Origin: Sphagnum magellanicum
Taxonomy: Eukaryota > Streptophyta > Sphagnopsida > Sphagnales > Sphagnaceae
Assembly (NCBI GenBank): GCA_021904315.1
Contig: CM038912.1
Location: forward strand, 23,844,949 to 23,908,948
DNA length: 64,000 nucleotides
Reading direction: 5' to 3'
Below, piece by piece: positions 25,138 through 37,820 of this stretch. The position numbers and the translations under genes are program-made. The notes beneath the pieces were generated by a model. It made no database searches, was not told the DNA's origin, and saw nothing but the letters and a program-made list of their open reading frames with translations. The number at the start of each line of letters is the position of its first letter. Position 1 is the first letter of the stretch.

Positions 25138-28100
25138 TGAACTAAAAACACATTTAGTTGCACTAATCCAATTAAAGATATAACTAGGAAACTAAACTAA
25201 TACTTTTAACAATTTTCATGCGTTACCATATTAACACCTACAATTGTCATTGTCCACTTACATATAAATCAAATAACGTAAATCACTTTAAATGATGCAT
25301 CACTTTTAAACCACCCCCTTATATGGGGTTAAGGCCCCCTTAAGTTAGATAATAACATAAGACATGGTTTCTATAAATCCACCTAGAATGAACATTTTAA
25401 TAGGCCAAGTGTAAATATGGACCCTATTGTTAATCACTTAATTATGATCCCCCCAAATCTTTTAACCTAAGGTGAATCATCACGGGGGAAAACCTTAAGA
25501 TATTCCTATTATCTAAATACATGAATAAGTACCTAGGCCTATTTAATGCACCAAAGGCAAAACCATTTTCTAACCAATATTTTTTCCAAGGGTGTGTAAG
25601 ACATCCCATATGCCAACCTTAGGAACATTGATCACAAATCAACATAACAGTTGCCTTTGAAGTTTGCTTGCACAACATACATTGTAAGTTGACAAGGTCA
25701 ACAACAAAAAAATGGGCTAATTTAGCAATTCACATTAAGAAGATAACATGGCATGCACTTATGTGCTTGGTGTTTTCATGTTTAACCATTTGGCGCTTCA
25801 ACACTACCAAAGGTAACACCTCATGTACTTGCAAAATGATATGCCATGTAGTCACATCTAGGGCAATCGATGTTGTTTATTACAAGTACACATAATCTCT
25901 CAACTCAAATATATGAACTTGAAATTGATAACCACATTTTTGAATAATGACATAACACAACATATCCCAATGTTGAGAAATTATTAATTTATCCATAACC
26001 ATTGGTATTACACATCGAAATAGAATTATTTGTTGTTCACATGCCTAAAACCACACACTTACATCATCCAAATTGATAATTGTCATTGCATTTCATTAGA
26101 TTGAAGTTAATAGCTTGAACTCATGGTCAAACATTAAAATTCATGATGAGAATAATGCAAGAAAAACTTGTTGATTGAACCTATAGCTCATAATTAACCA
26201 TGGTAGATATAAATCTCATTTTTTAGCATGGTTTTTTTTAAGCCTATGCTTTCACAAACCCCATTTCACCATTTGCACCATCCAATCAACTAATTCATAT
26301 ACTTTAAGATGGACTCATGAAATTGTATGATAATTGATCAATGATTTTTCACATAACTATTGGAACTCCCCATAAAATATCATACCTTGCTCAATAAATA
26401 TTTTGGCTAAAGCACCAAACTTGTTGAACACTTTGTCAAAAAATGCATAAATAGTTGTTTCATTACTATGATTTAATGATGACACCAATTCTAGCCACTT
26501 CAAAAAATGTTTGATCACAACCAAAACATATTGGTTATGTTGCATTATTTAATATTCTAGGTCAACAAAATTCAAATTTTGATGATAACCAAGCCCCATC
26601 ATGGGCAATGGCTATAAAAAGGTGTAGGTGTGTTGAATGATGCTCACACTTAATCACACCACAAATTGAAAAAAAAATTGTTGAAATTGTAGATGCATCC
26701 CTCACCATTAATATTGTGCTTGGAGTAAACTATAAGTTTGTTGGACCCCAAAATAGCCCAACTTTTCATGAACATGTCATACAAGGCCATCACATTATTA
26801 TGGGTGAAAAACCACCTACACTCATCCATTTGTCCACACATTTAAGAGGGAATTACCTTCTCACTTGAATTATTTAGCCCTATGCATGATCTAATCACAT
26901 TCCTTTGGTGTCCATCCAATTGAGACTTCACTTGCTTGCAAATATGTAATAACATGTGCATCCTTGTGTATGTATAGGGCACCATTGCCCTCCAGTTCAA
27001 TGTCTACATCATGAGAATCTCCTTGCCCTTGTTAATTTGAAATATATTATTAAACCACCCCAACATTTAACAAAGTACATAGGTATGCCAAGATGTGCCA
27101 TCTTGGTACTCCTTCCAAATTTGTATCACCATGCAAGTGAACAACAATGGCATTTTCATCCTTGGAACTTGGGTTCCAATTTAATCCATTGGCATCCCTA
27201 TTGACCTTACCAACCTTGGGGACAATGTTAAAATCATACTCTTACAAGATAAACTTCCATTTTGCCATTTTTTTATGAAACGATTTGATTCCATCAAAAA
27301 CTTAAATGACTAGTGATTTTGTAACCAAAGTGAATGAACTACCATATAGATAACACCATAATGATGAAAAAACCCAAACAACATAAAAATATTCCCATTT
27401 GTACAACTTATACTTTACCTATGTCATATTGTTAGACTCATTGGCATATGTCACAATGGACTTTCAACCATCATCATCAAGTTGGGTAAGCATGGCCCCC
27501 AACATTAACTTACTTTAGTCAATGTGTAGTTGCAAATATGGGAGTTGAATGAACCTAGCCTTCAACTCCTAAAATGCATGCTTTTGCTTCATCTCAAATG
27601 TATTCTTCATCAATCTTCATTTATTGGGTTAAAGGTTTAACAATGTTGTTAAATCCTTTACCAAACCTCCAATAATAGTTACATAAGCTTATAAAATCTC
27701 ATTAACATTCAATGGTTGGGACATTGGTGAAATGACCCCAACCTTGGCCAAGTTTTTAACTCTTAATTCACTAAGATAAATCATGTGCCCTAGGTATTCC
27801 ACCTAAGATTGGAAAATTTGACATTTTTCATGATGTAATTTAAGGTTGTGATTTTAAAATCGATTTAACACTTCATGTGGATGTAAGGTCCAATCCTTTG
27901 AAATTAGGTTAAAGATGATGATGTTGTTTATGTAGCATTTGGCAAAATCAAGACCTGTCAACATTTGGTCCATGATTCTCTAGAATTCTACAAGGTGTTC
28001 TTCAAACCCAAGGGTAAGATCACCAATGGTACAAATCATCTATCCCCCCAAAATGCCATCTTGACCTTGTCGCCTTTTAATGGTAATTAATGGTAGCCAA

Positions 28101-29420
28101 ATTGCAAGCCCAAGGTACTAAAAACCTTGGCATGCCCAAGGGCATCAAAGATCTCCTTTGGTAAGGGCATCACATATTTGTCCAAGTGTGTCCATTTGTT
28201 CACAAGATGGTCATCCCCACATATGCAACGTTTAGTTCAATTGCCAAATAATGTTTTTTTCATTAACATCATTATTGTTAAAGAATATTCACCTCTGGAC
28301 AATTCTACTAAACTAGCCTCCAAATTTTTTGTTATTTGAGCTTGAACCAAAACCATTTCCACCTCATTAAGACTGTAAGGATACTAAAAAATCAAATTAT
28401 CATCCTTAAGTATGATATAAACCTTTTGTCCTATCAATTGGCTTAATTCCTTTCAAATTGAATACAAAACATCCAATTTAATTGTGCAATAGCTATTGTA
28501 CTTCTCACATTTCACTTCATGTAATTGTTGGATCAATATCTAGTTCCCATATTTTTGTGGTAATCAGTACTTTGGGTTGGGGTGACAAAATATCCCCAAT
28601 TTTCAAGGTTAAAGGTGTTGATTGTGATTGCTATGTAAAATGTGGGGAGGCTATTAATTGACTTGGTGCGCCCACATCACAAACCTCCAATCCAACATTC
28701 CAAAATCCCTCTTGAAATGATCACACAATTGCAAAGGATGTACAACTCGACATGTCATAACATCATCCATTTTTATATCAACATGACTATCTCAATTGAA
28801 AGTGTAGTTCATGTGAAAGACGGGGTGGAAAAAGTGGGTGTGACTAAGCAAAACATCTTTGTTCCACCAATGCCAAATAGGAAATCCATATGAAGCAACT
28901 AAGGTCCATGACCTACCCCAAAATCTACGTAGGTAAGAGGCAACATGTGGTGCCAATGCAAAAGTGCATGGTCCACTCCCTCTCATCCACATTGGGCTTT
29001 CCATACTAAATGAATTAGAGTCCCAAACCATCCTTGGGCCTCCATCTTGAAATGCATATGAAAGTGCAAAAATTTCTAAAATGTCAATAAGGTTGTTCAT
29101 GGAAGTCCAACCCTATTGACCATTGCCAAGGTGGTTAATCATCATGGCGAAATGCACATGACTAATTTCTTGGATTTAATATGTCATCCACTAGGCATGT
29201 GAGTGACTTTAAGATGAATCGATATGTTTATTGAATCACTTTTGGTGTTGTTAGGTTACTCCACATCCATCAAAATCAAAGGGCAAGTGAATCAACTATT
29301 GTAGCATCCACTTGCATTTATTCACCAATTCACACTTAAATTACTTCTAAGCTAAAACACACTTAATTGTATTAATCTAGCTTAGGATTTACCTAGGCAA
29401 CTAAACTAACACTCCTAACA
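25138..29420 (-). mobile_element. Degenerate Ty3/gypsy LTR retrotransposon
   Basis: Minus-strand pol fragments lie in the order expected for gypsy. The RT active-site region is near 27960-27890, where YIDD reads YINN at 27934-27923. Connection sequence follows with HHEKCQIF and EYLGHMIY near 27830-27770. An RNase H segment (SFTLVT; EYDFNIV) lies about 27350-27200, and the integrase core (YVLVVIKHFLKW ... KFGALAKIFIEQG) at 26545-26357, continuing to about 26200. Stops and frameshifts are frequent, so the element is dead. A ~70-bp direct repeat (AAACACA(C/T)TTA...CTAGG(C/A)AACTAAACTAA) at about 25145 and 29350 brackets pol and may be the last trace of its two LTRs; that makes the outer limits tentative. 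Confidence 0.7.
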
Positions 29421-31589
29421 ATGTAACAATGACCTTGAGATTTGGTGGAGATTGAGATAATGTGAGTGCAAACATGTCAAAATTTGACACAAGATTGTTT
29501 CAAAAACATATTTCCCTAAAATTCAGTACAAGTATAAATCTCACTCATTGTCAATAACACAAATTTGTCACACATGCTAGTGTAATCAATTGTAGTTTGA
29601 AATTTGTAGAGATGAACTAGAGGGCCGAAACAAGAATTTTAAAAACATAAAAACAAATACAAATAAGAATCAAGCAACATAACACAATGAATATTATGTA
29701 TCAAAATGTATCAAAATTGATTGACATCTTCATTCATGCCAAAAGTACAAGCTGAAAATTTTGGAAAATATTACATTATATGTCAAAATACATTCTCATA
29801 AATTAATTAATTGTTCAAAACTAAGGTGCCCAATTTGTTAAGGTACTATGGTAGGATGTACATGATACGTTATCAATAGTTAGGTACCCATTATCCTGGA
29901 GTTGGGTATTTTGGGTAGGCGAAAAAGGGAAATGAACACAGTTAGGAAAAAAAATTCCTAACAACCAAAGAATTTACGCAGCATCCAAATTGAGAGGTCC
30001 AATTCTTTCCCCTTTGGGGGAGGGTGGGGTGTTGTTTGTTGGGTGCAAGAGGGGGAGCTAGTGAACTAGCAGCCACCTACATGTTAGTTCACTGAGCTAG
30101 AACTACAAAAGAGTGCAGTGTTCATGACATGAATACCAATGTTTGTGTAGTTGATGATCTTTTTCTGTTACCAATAAATCAGTGATAGATAGCAATGACA
30201 CATATATTTGAGGTTTTTGAGCTCAAGTGCGTACCTGTTCTCTTTTGGATTCATTTCCCATTTGCTGTCCTTCAAACTCATTCCTTTATGTTGTTAGCGT
30301 TTCTCCACCATGCCATTCATACTCGTGAGGCTTCTTGACCAAACCCAATAATCATCTCTCATGTAATGAAAAATTGCAATCTTTTCAGATTTCTGGGAGC
30401 ACATTACATTGCAATTTCAGATGATGGGGAGATGAATCCTCCTTCTGTGGTGGCTGCCTCACAAGCCTCACTTCTGAGCAGCTGAGAAAGTCTCAGACGC
30501 TCTCCCAGGAAGCTGGAGCATCAGCCCAATGTAGATGATGCTTCGCTCAGTGTGAAATCATCAGCTCTGAAACTTGATGCAGTGGCACAGGTGATGTGAA
30601 GGAGTCTCTGATTGTTCACCCTGGACAGTGAGCAAGAGATGTTTCAGGTGTTCCTATGCAGTCACCCAGAAGACATGTTCACTTTTGTCTTCCTGCTGCA
30701 ACCATGGTACATTAGAAAAGAGAAAGACTGCAAGACAACAGGGAAGAACTATCTCACACTGAAAAAAAAGAAAGAAGGAATAAGAAGGATGAGAGGAAGC
30801 AGCAGGAAGAGGAAGTGGGAAGGAAAGTGACATCCAAGGAAGGAATTCACCCATACCTAGTTGGCAAAGCAGCAGCAGCAACATCAAGTCCACTGCCTCT
30901 TTTGCTTCCCCGCAGCCGGCAACAAGTCCATAGGCACAATGTAAAACTCAGGCCACCATTTTACGTTTAGAGTTGAAGAGAGACTTAAAACCCACAAGGC
31001 AGACAAGAGCCACCACCACAGAGAACCCACAAGAGGAGGAATTATGCTCCCAGTTTCTCTTCATTGAACAGCAGCAACCATTTTTGAGGAGGCTTGGGTT
31101 CTCTTTCAATTACCGCATCAATTTCAATGACAACAAGGTATAGGGACTGATGATAAATGATCCTTGAATATCTAAGATGGCTATGTTCTCAGATCTGAGA
31201 AATCTAATGGTGACCAGAGTCCCCAATTAGAAAAGATAAGGGGAAAGCTCTGAAGTGCTTACGATAATCTACACACGAGCTTGCCTCACATTCTGCAAGC
31301 TTTTGAATCTCATAGTTCACATTGATTTAGTGGTCAGATCAATTTTGCCTCACTATGTGCCTTCCCTTTTATGAAACATCTCATCTCTACAAAGTCCTTC
31401 ACAATTTCAACCCCATCGTCTACAGGGGGAAAAGTTAATACTGTTTTCTGTCCCTGTTGATGTACAAAAACCCACAACCCAAAGGAAGTCAGATGAAACT
31501 GCATGCATTCTATTAGTGTAGAGGAGTTGAGGAAGGAGAACCGACAAACTTAAATGGAAAAAATGAGATCTGGGCAGATCTTGGGATTT
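29421..31589. other. Flank and probable 3' UTR/downstream region of the XLG gene
   Basis: From about 30360 to 31589 the composition is balanced and unlike the AT-rich spacer, suggesting transcribed sequence, most likely 3' UTR of the XLG gene (read on the minus strand). No protein similarity is seen in either direction. 29421-30360 is ordinary AT-rich spacer. Confidence 0.4.
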
Positions 31590-34500
31590 TTACCTTCTGT
31601 CGGTTTCAGGCTGACATGCTAAAGAATGCTGTGAGAAGGAGCTGACATCTGTGCTGTAGCAGGAGTCCTCAGGCAACATGCCAAAGCCAGTAGCTCGGTG
31701 TTCCTCAAACTTGAGAGTCTCCTGTACATACTGGAAGGCAAGAGAGACAGCTGTCTTTTCAAGCGCGTTCAGCTGGAATGTGAAGAGCTTGCGGCCTCTA
31801 CTGCTGAACAGCTCCTTATACCTACGAACTATGTACTGGTATGCTTGCTGTGCCTGGTTTCCTGTGTAAATAGGGCTGAAATCAGAGAACCACTCACAAG
31901 CTGTAAGTGGAATGCCCCTAAAAATCTTGTCCTCGAAGACGTCATTCTTGTTCAGCAGCAACACAAAAGGCGTGTCTTGGAAGCAGGGGTACTTAAGAAT
32001 GCTCTCAAACAGATCTCGAGTCTGCATCATCTTGTTGCAAAGAGTGCCCGAGCTGTCAGGCCACAACCCATCATAGTCACTGAGGGCAACACAAAAGATA
32101 ATAACACCTATGTCCTCAAACATCTCCAGCCACTTTTGTCGGTCACTGCTCTTTCCACCCACTCGTATGAGTTGGTACCTGCAGTGACCAGAATCGTGTT
32201 TAAAAGACATATCTCATCAGACTTGCTTTGGCAAGAATTTCCAGTCTACAAGAGTGAAAATGTGGCATGATCAGCTTTCCTCTCTTCATTGCAGCACTGT
32301 CAGTCCACGAATATAAACTTCAGCAGAATCAGACAAAAGCAAAACAAGCAAGGGTAACCCTTCATCAAAAGCAATGTGCATAGCTGTGAGCATCACCTCC
32401 CAAAGGCAGAAGGAGATTCACAGTCCTGCCAGGGCCCAGAGTTAGAGACCTTGTCATCCAAATCAAACTCGATCTGCACTAGCCCAGAACCTTGGCTCAG
32501 CCCTTCTGCCTGCAATATGTCATTCTCTGTGGGTTCATACTCAGTCTTTGACACCTCCACCACCTGTACACAGTCCAGTGCACATCAACATCACAAGCAT
32601 AGAAACACTAGGACAAGATGTCATGGTATCACAGGAACAAAAGAAAATAACAGTTTAAGAACATGGGAAGGCCCGAAACATTGGTGGCAGGGTGGAGACA
32701 AATCCATTGGGAAGTTGAAAGGTGGCCTGGATAGAGGAGGGCAAGAGTTTATATATACCCTATCCAGATAATAGTTTGCAACAGTAGGTAGAGAGTACAG
32801 CTCAGCTCTGCGCTCATACACTGCCTTGATTGCTGGATTATTCCACAACTCCTCCACAATTTGTGCAAACTCTTGTGTGTACAAGGAAGATGGAAATCTA
32901 GACTCCAAACTGTCAGCAGCCATCTTTTCCAAAAACCTGTCACTTGCTTGCTTCAACCGTGGCTCAATGGCAAAAACACTTTTCCCCTTGCGGGAGGACA
33001 TGGACTTTCGCTCCTTCTTTTCATTCCAAGCGAATACACCTGCCAGCAAAAAAAACATTAACAAAAAAACCACACCCATGTGTTATACAAAATTCAGTCA
33101 GCAAGTTCTGTATGGGATATCAACAAGTGCACCCTCCTCATTTTATGCTCAACTACAGTGATCTTTTCAGCTTCCTACTAGACACCAGTCAGTTGCTATA
33201 ATGTTTGCCACCCAACATCCAGGAGAAGAGAGATCAGTGCAGACCTGCTGATGGGGAAGGAAGATCTAAATTGTCAATGATACTAGAAGAAGATGTTGAT
33301 GATGCACTCAGCTGGGATGATTGTGCACGAATCTCTGCCAAATCATCCTCCTCCTCCTCAAATCGCTCACGAGCTTCCAGTAAGATGCTCATGTATTTGT
33401 AAATATTTGCTTGTATGAGAGACTTGAAGTCGGCTTTCTCTTCCTTTGTAAACCCATTGTTGTACAAAATCTTGGCCTGCTAAGTAGAGGGCAGACAGGA
33501 GCATGCCACTGTAGCATTAAATTATTGCCCATGTGTACCATCCACCCTAGCAAGAGAGAGACAGAGAGAGAGAGAAGAGACAGCAAATGAGCTTTGTTAC
33601 AGTAAAGTGATGGGTTCTGCTCACTGTACCTGCTTGAAAATAGTGCTCCTTCCAGAGCCCTCATGTCCAAGCAACAGAAGCTTGTGCACCTTGCTCTGAT
33701 CTAAATAGTTTGAAAATCGATTGGACACTGCCCCATTCACCTTCTCACTATTTCCTCTTGAGCTTGATCCTGGTGTTGGCAATGAAAAGAATGGATAAAG
33801 GAGCTTGATTGAGGCCTGCAACCATGAGCAAACCTCTCTTCTATCCATAAGCAAACCCAAAATCATTTGTTTATGCCTTGAATTGCATGTTTCTCTCAGT
33901 GACAAGCTTGTCTAAGCTGAGCCACTTTTTCCTGGACTCATTGTCTTGTGAGCCTGCTGGGGTTGAAGAACCATGGTCCCAGAATATTGCAACATTTTCT
34001 ATGTTCTACCAGAGACCTTTAACAAGGAAGGAGCCAATAAAGACTAAAAGACAAAAGCATGAATGAGAAAGTAAGGCAGATGGCATGCTTGTGGATCAAG
34101 AGAAAAAGAAAACAATAGCCCAATTTCCAGGGGGAAAAAAGTTGCCCATCATTCCAATTTACCTTTTCCCAGATGTTGCCTTCCTTTCCCCAGATGTTTC
34201 CCTTGATGTTGTTGAAGCCCTCTTCTGAGTAGTTTCCATTGTTTTCCACCCACAAATGGGTGTTAGGAGGACAATGGACACCTGCTAACTGCACAAACAG
34301 TCATCCCATGCACAACAAGGAATCATTTGTTTTTTGTGCCTGGGGTAGTAAGCTAAAGCACCCAGTCAGACGAAACCCAGACAAGATGCCAATGCACTCA
34401 TGATGATACAGAACTTAATAACTGCAAAAAAAAAAAGACTGCTTTGGTTACAGTGATGTGTACCTTAAGCATCTTCAGTTCCAGCTTGCCGAGCTCCCGG

Positions 34501-37107
34501 CCATTCATGAATATCTTTGTAGTCCCATTGCTGGCATTCGTTTGAAGGTTACCACCAACCTTGAGTAAGGGACTGATGATGTTATCTGGCCTGTGCCCTT
34601 CCTTACCCCAAAGGCCCGTCTGACTGTCATACCAAAACCTTCCTGGCTTCAGTTTTTGTGGGGATTTCTCACAACCCAATAGCAGTGCCATCTCTTCCTT
34701 CGAAAGCTTACTGCCGTTGACCCACACCTGCTCAGGACGAAGCTGATTGGCAGGACACTCCCTCTCTGCCTTCATGATTTGCTGCACCTCCAGAGGACCT
34801 AGCATATGTTTCAGAAGCCTTGAAGGTTTTCCAACACAAGGCCTCCTTGTCTCATGTATTGGTTGCCCAATGCAGCCAACACACTTGCGACCCTCAGGCA
34901 TTGAACCCATATGCTTTACCATACAACTGCTGCAAAACTTAGAGCTACAAACCATGCACACCTCTTTGTCCTGTAAGTGGCGGCTTTTTCCACAGCCATA
35001 GCATCCCCCCTTCTTCCTGTCCTGTGTTGGAAAAAGTGCTGGTATGTTGCCTGACCCTCCTCCACTGGCAGGTTCTGAGACCCAACCACATGTGGCTACC
35101 AAATCATGGGGAGGATCGTATGCTGGTTGACCCATCAATGACAATGCTGAATGATATGGCTTCCTTGAGCAAACAAGAGAATCAAGCATTTCGGGTAGAA
35201 AGTTTGACAAGTCACTTGAGTTCTCTGTCATTGGTGCTGCGCCTTTGCCTTTGACATAATAGGACAGTGCAGCTAGGGAACCTGAAAGTGAAGGTGCTAT
35301 GGATGGCGAAGCTGAGAAGGAAGTGGATGCAGGAATCTCTCCAATGTCAGAGGATGAGGATTTCTGAGAATGTTCGCTGGCATCTATGACTGCAACAGAG
35401 GCAGCTGATGAGCTTGTTGATGCAGGAGAGTCTGGGATGTCTGCAACAGACAAAGACAGCGCCCTCTTTTCACCAATGTCCATGCTCTCCTCTGATGGTT
35501 GAGAAGGTGAGCAATAATGCATGATAGTAGTTTCTTCAGGCTTCATCAATAAGGGTGGCATCACTCCTGATGAGCTCACATAGCTCTGATCCACTCTTAC
35601 CTCTTCTTCTACTTCCAAAGAATTGTCAGGAGGAAGAAGAACAGAGCGGTGCTCAGTGTCTTGACCCTGTTGCAATAGGGTAGAAGATGACAACTCTCTT
35701 TGAGGTTCATTGTGTTGTGGAGTTGTTGCCAGGTCTTGTGAACTCTCAGCAGCAGCAGCAGCAGCAGGAATATTGGAAACTGGCAAAGAGATGCTGGATT
35801 CTTGAGAATTCTCAGAAGCTGGAATAGAGGCAACTGGTGATGTCAATGAAGCAGCCTCCTGAGATCTCACAGATTCAGCAACCACCATTGTATCTGTGTG
35901 CTCTGACAAAAACACCATCCCCATGCCTGATAAGCTAGTTTTCCTTTCATCCTGTAGCAGCAACCTTGAGTCTATGGATGATGAAGAAGCTTTGCTACTT
36001 CTTTGCATCTCAATGTCCAGGGGTGGCTTATGCACTTTGAACCCCATACATGAAGCTGTCTTCCCGAGTGGTTTTGGCACAGGAAGAGAATCAATCACTG
36101 CATCATTGTCTGCCATAGTCATAGTACCAAAACCAGTTCCACCATCATCATGATGCATGATAGTTGGTGGCGGTGCATGATATTCCAAAGCATATGAGAA
36201 ATCAAGGCTCTCTTGATTGAGTGTAAGTGAAACACCCATGGAACTCAGCAATTCTTCCAGTGTCTGTTCCTCCTGTTGACCTGCAACAAGAGCTGCCTTC
36301 TTCAACTTGTCTGCTACAGCTGAGGGTTCAGGTTCAGCAAACTCATAAGAGTCCCCAAGGAGCTGCTGCTGCTGCCGCCACCCCAGGGAGCTTTTGTGTG
36401 AGTACTCTGAGCAGGAAAGCGCTTGAGAAGTGAATCCTTGCACAGAAGGTGTTTGTGGCATAGGGTTTGAGGGTTGCTGGAAACAGGCCACTCCTGAAAG
36501 AAAATCATCTGTAGAAAGAGGAGGAGGAGGAGGAGGAGGAGGATTGGGTAAGCTTGAGTGACCGCACTGAGAACCTGGGCAAACAAGCAATCATTCATGC
36601 CAATAAGAAAATGAGAATACATCTAGAAACAGTCCTTTGTCGCAGCAGGGAAGCCTAAACCCTAAAAAGCCTGAAAGCTTGAGAAGAGAACAGCTCGCTT
36701 CTACCTTCGTCGTCACTGGACCTCGCAGAAGCTCGACTCCATCGCGGCACTGGACTCCTTGAGGCACTCGCTGCGTGCAGCAGGTTGTCATCCTTCTCAG
36801 TTGCTGGATAAACCTGCAATGCCTTGAGCATTTTCTTCTGCTCTTCCTCGTCCTCCCCCTCTACCCGTTCTTCCTTCTTTTCCCTCTCGTCTGCTTGCGA
36901 TTCTAATACTCTGCGTCTTCTGTATGCAGTATCATGTTCATCTGTGACACTTATTTCCTCCCCTTCGCTCCCAGCAGTAGAAACTAAGGAAGAAGAACTG
37001 GCATGATGAAGAAGAAGAAGCTTCGAACCGCCATCACCACCCTGGGAAGAAGAAGAAGCTGCTGCTGTTGCTGCTGCTGGTGTAGCTCCCGCTGCAGTCA
37101 CCTTCAT
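31590..37107 (-). CDS. XLG: Extra-large G protein (XLG-type G alpha), 8 exons, 1364 aa
   Basis: Minus-strand exons: 37107-36705, 36574-34464, 34288-34163, 33815-33630, 33476-33245, 33039-32759, 32563-32397, 32178-31590; phases agree. The ATG at 37107 follows an in-frame stop. Residues 1-650 are Ser/Ala/Pro-rich, with RRRR (63-66), a Pro-8 run (about 146-153) and the [11 protein letters not shown] block (about 261-271) typical of XLGs. A Cys-rich domain spans about 659-702 (CYGCGK...CMVC...CSSC...CVGC), then the XLG-specific [11 protein letters not shown] and [16 protein letters not shown] segments. The C-terminal half is G alpha-like: P-loop GHEGSGRST (930-938), helical domain, switch region [19 protein letters not shown], and NKND (1245-1248). 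XLGs pair with G beta-gamma at membranes and also occur in nuclei. The P-loop lysine is Arg, and the protein is much longer than the common 850-950 aa. The stop codon overlaps a donor-like AG|GTAAAA, so a further 3' exon cannot be excluded. Confidence 0.92.
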
Positions 37108-37820
37108 GCCAGCGGAAAGCAGCAGCAGCAACACCGCTTATTGTTGCCGTTCTCCTCTTCCTCCTCTCCTTGTAACTCTGCTACTGCTACTGCCACCACC
37201 ACGTTCTCCTCGTCACCAGCTCCAGATCTCTACTCTCTTCAGCACAGATTCTGGAGATGCTGCTGCTGCTGCAGCTGCAACCATCTCTTCTCATAGCTAC
37301 AACACCCAACACACAGCACTCCTCAAACCCATCATCATTTTGCATCATATCCCACATACCCACTGCTACTTTCCGCGCCTGTCTGTTTCATTTTCTCTCT
37401 CTTCTCCTGTCTCTCACTCTCTCGCTTTTCCTCTGTCTCTGTCCCAACAACAAAACACCAATTCATTGAGAAGACAGAGTCTCTCTCTCGCGCTCTGCGA
37501 TCAAGCTCAAAGGGGAGAAAAAAACTGCTTCCAATTGAATGAAATTTTTGAAGAAATTTTTTTTCCAGATTTTCTTATTCCTTGCCTTCTTCGTTCGCTC
37601 CTCTTTCACCCCATTCTTGTAGAAGAAATTATTGCAATGGTGAGAATCAAAGCTTGCGCAAGCAACAAGTTCGTCGAGCGAGCGAGCGAGCGAGCAAATC
37701 GCAACAACCAACGAACACGAGAGGAGAGAGAGGAACTGGGAAGCGCGTTCCAGGGAACGTCTGGGAACAACGTGTGAGAACAGCTTAGGGAACGGAAGTG
37801 GGAATACTTACCAAAGGGAA
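37108..37820 (-). promoter_or_regulatory. Probable 5' UTR/promoter of the XLG gene
   Basis: Upstream of the XLG ATG on the minus strand the sequence is pyrimidine/purine-biased, with GA/CT runs near 37395-37440 and 37480-37494 and a GAGC tetramer repeat (37676-37695). This fits a plant leader and core promoter. Large frames on the + strand are shadows of triplet repeats. Confidence 0.5.

Noticed and set aside
30612-30893. Opposing 72- and 79-codon frames
   Set aside because: They look like untranslated sequence next to XLG: no similarity, and the Lys/Arg-rich part comes from purine-rich repeats.
31698-32270. A 190-codon + strand frame
   Set aside because: Shadow of the last XLG exon on the minus strand, which matches the G alpha family clearly.
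37106-37777. A 223-codon + strand frame over the XLG 5' end
   Set aside because: It is the opposite-strand shadow of triplet repeats in the XLG first exon and leader, with no recognisable domain.
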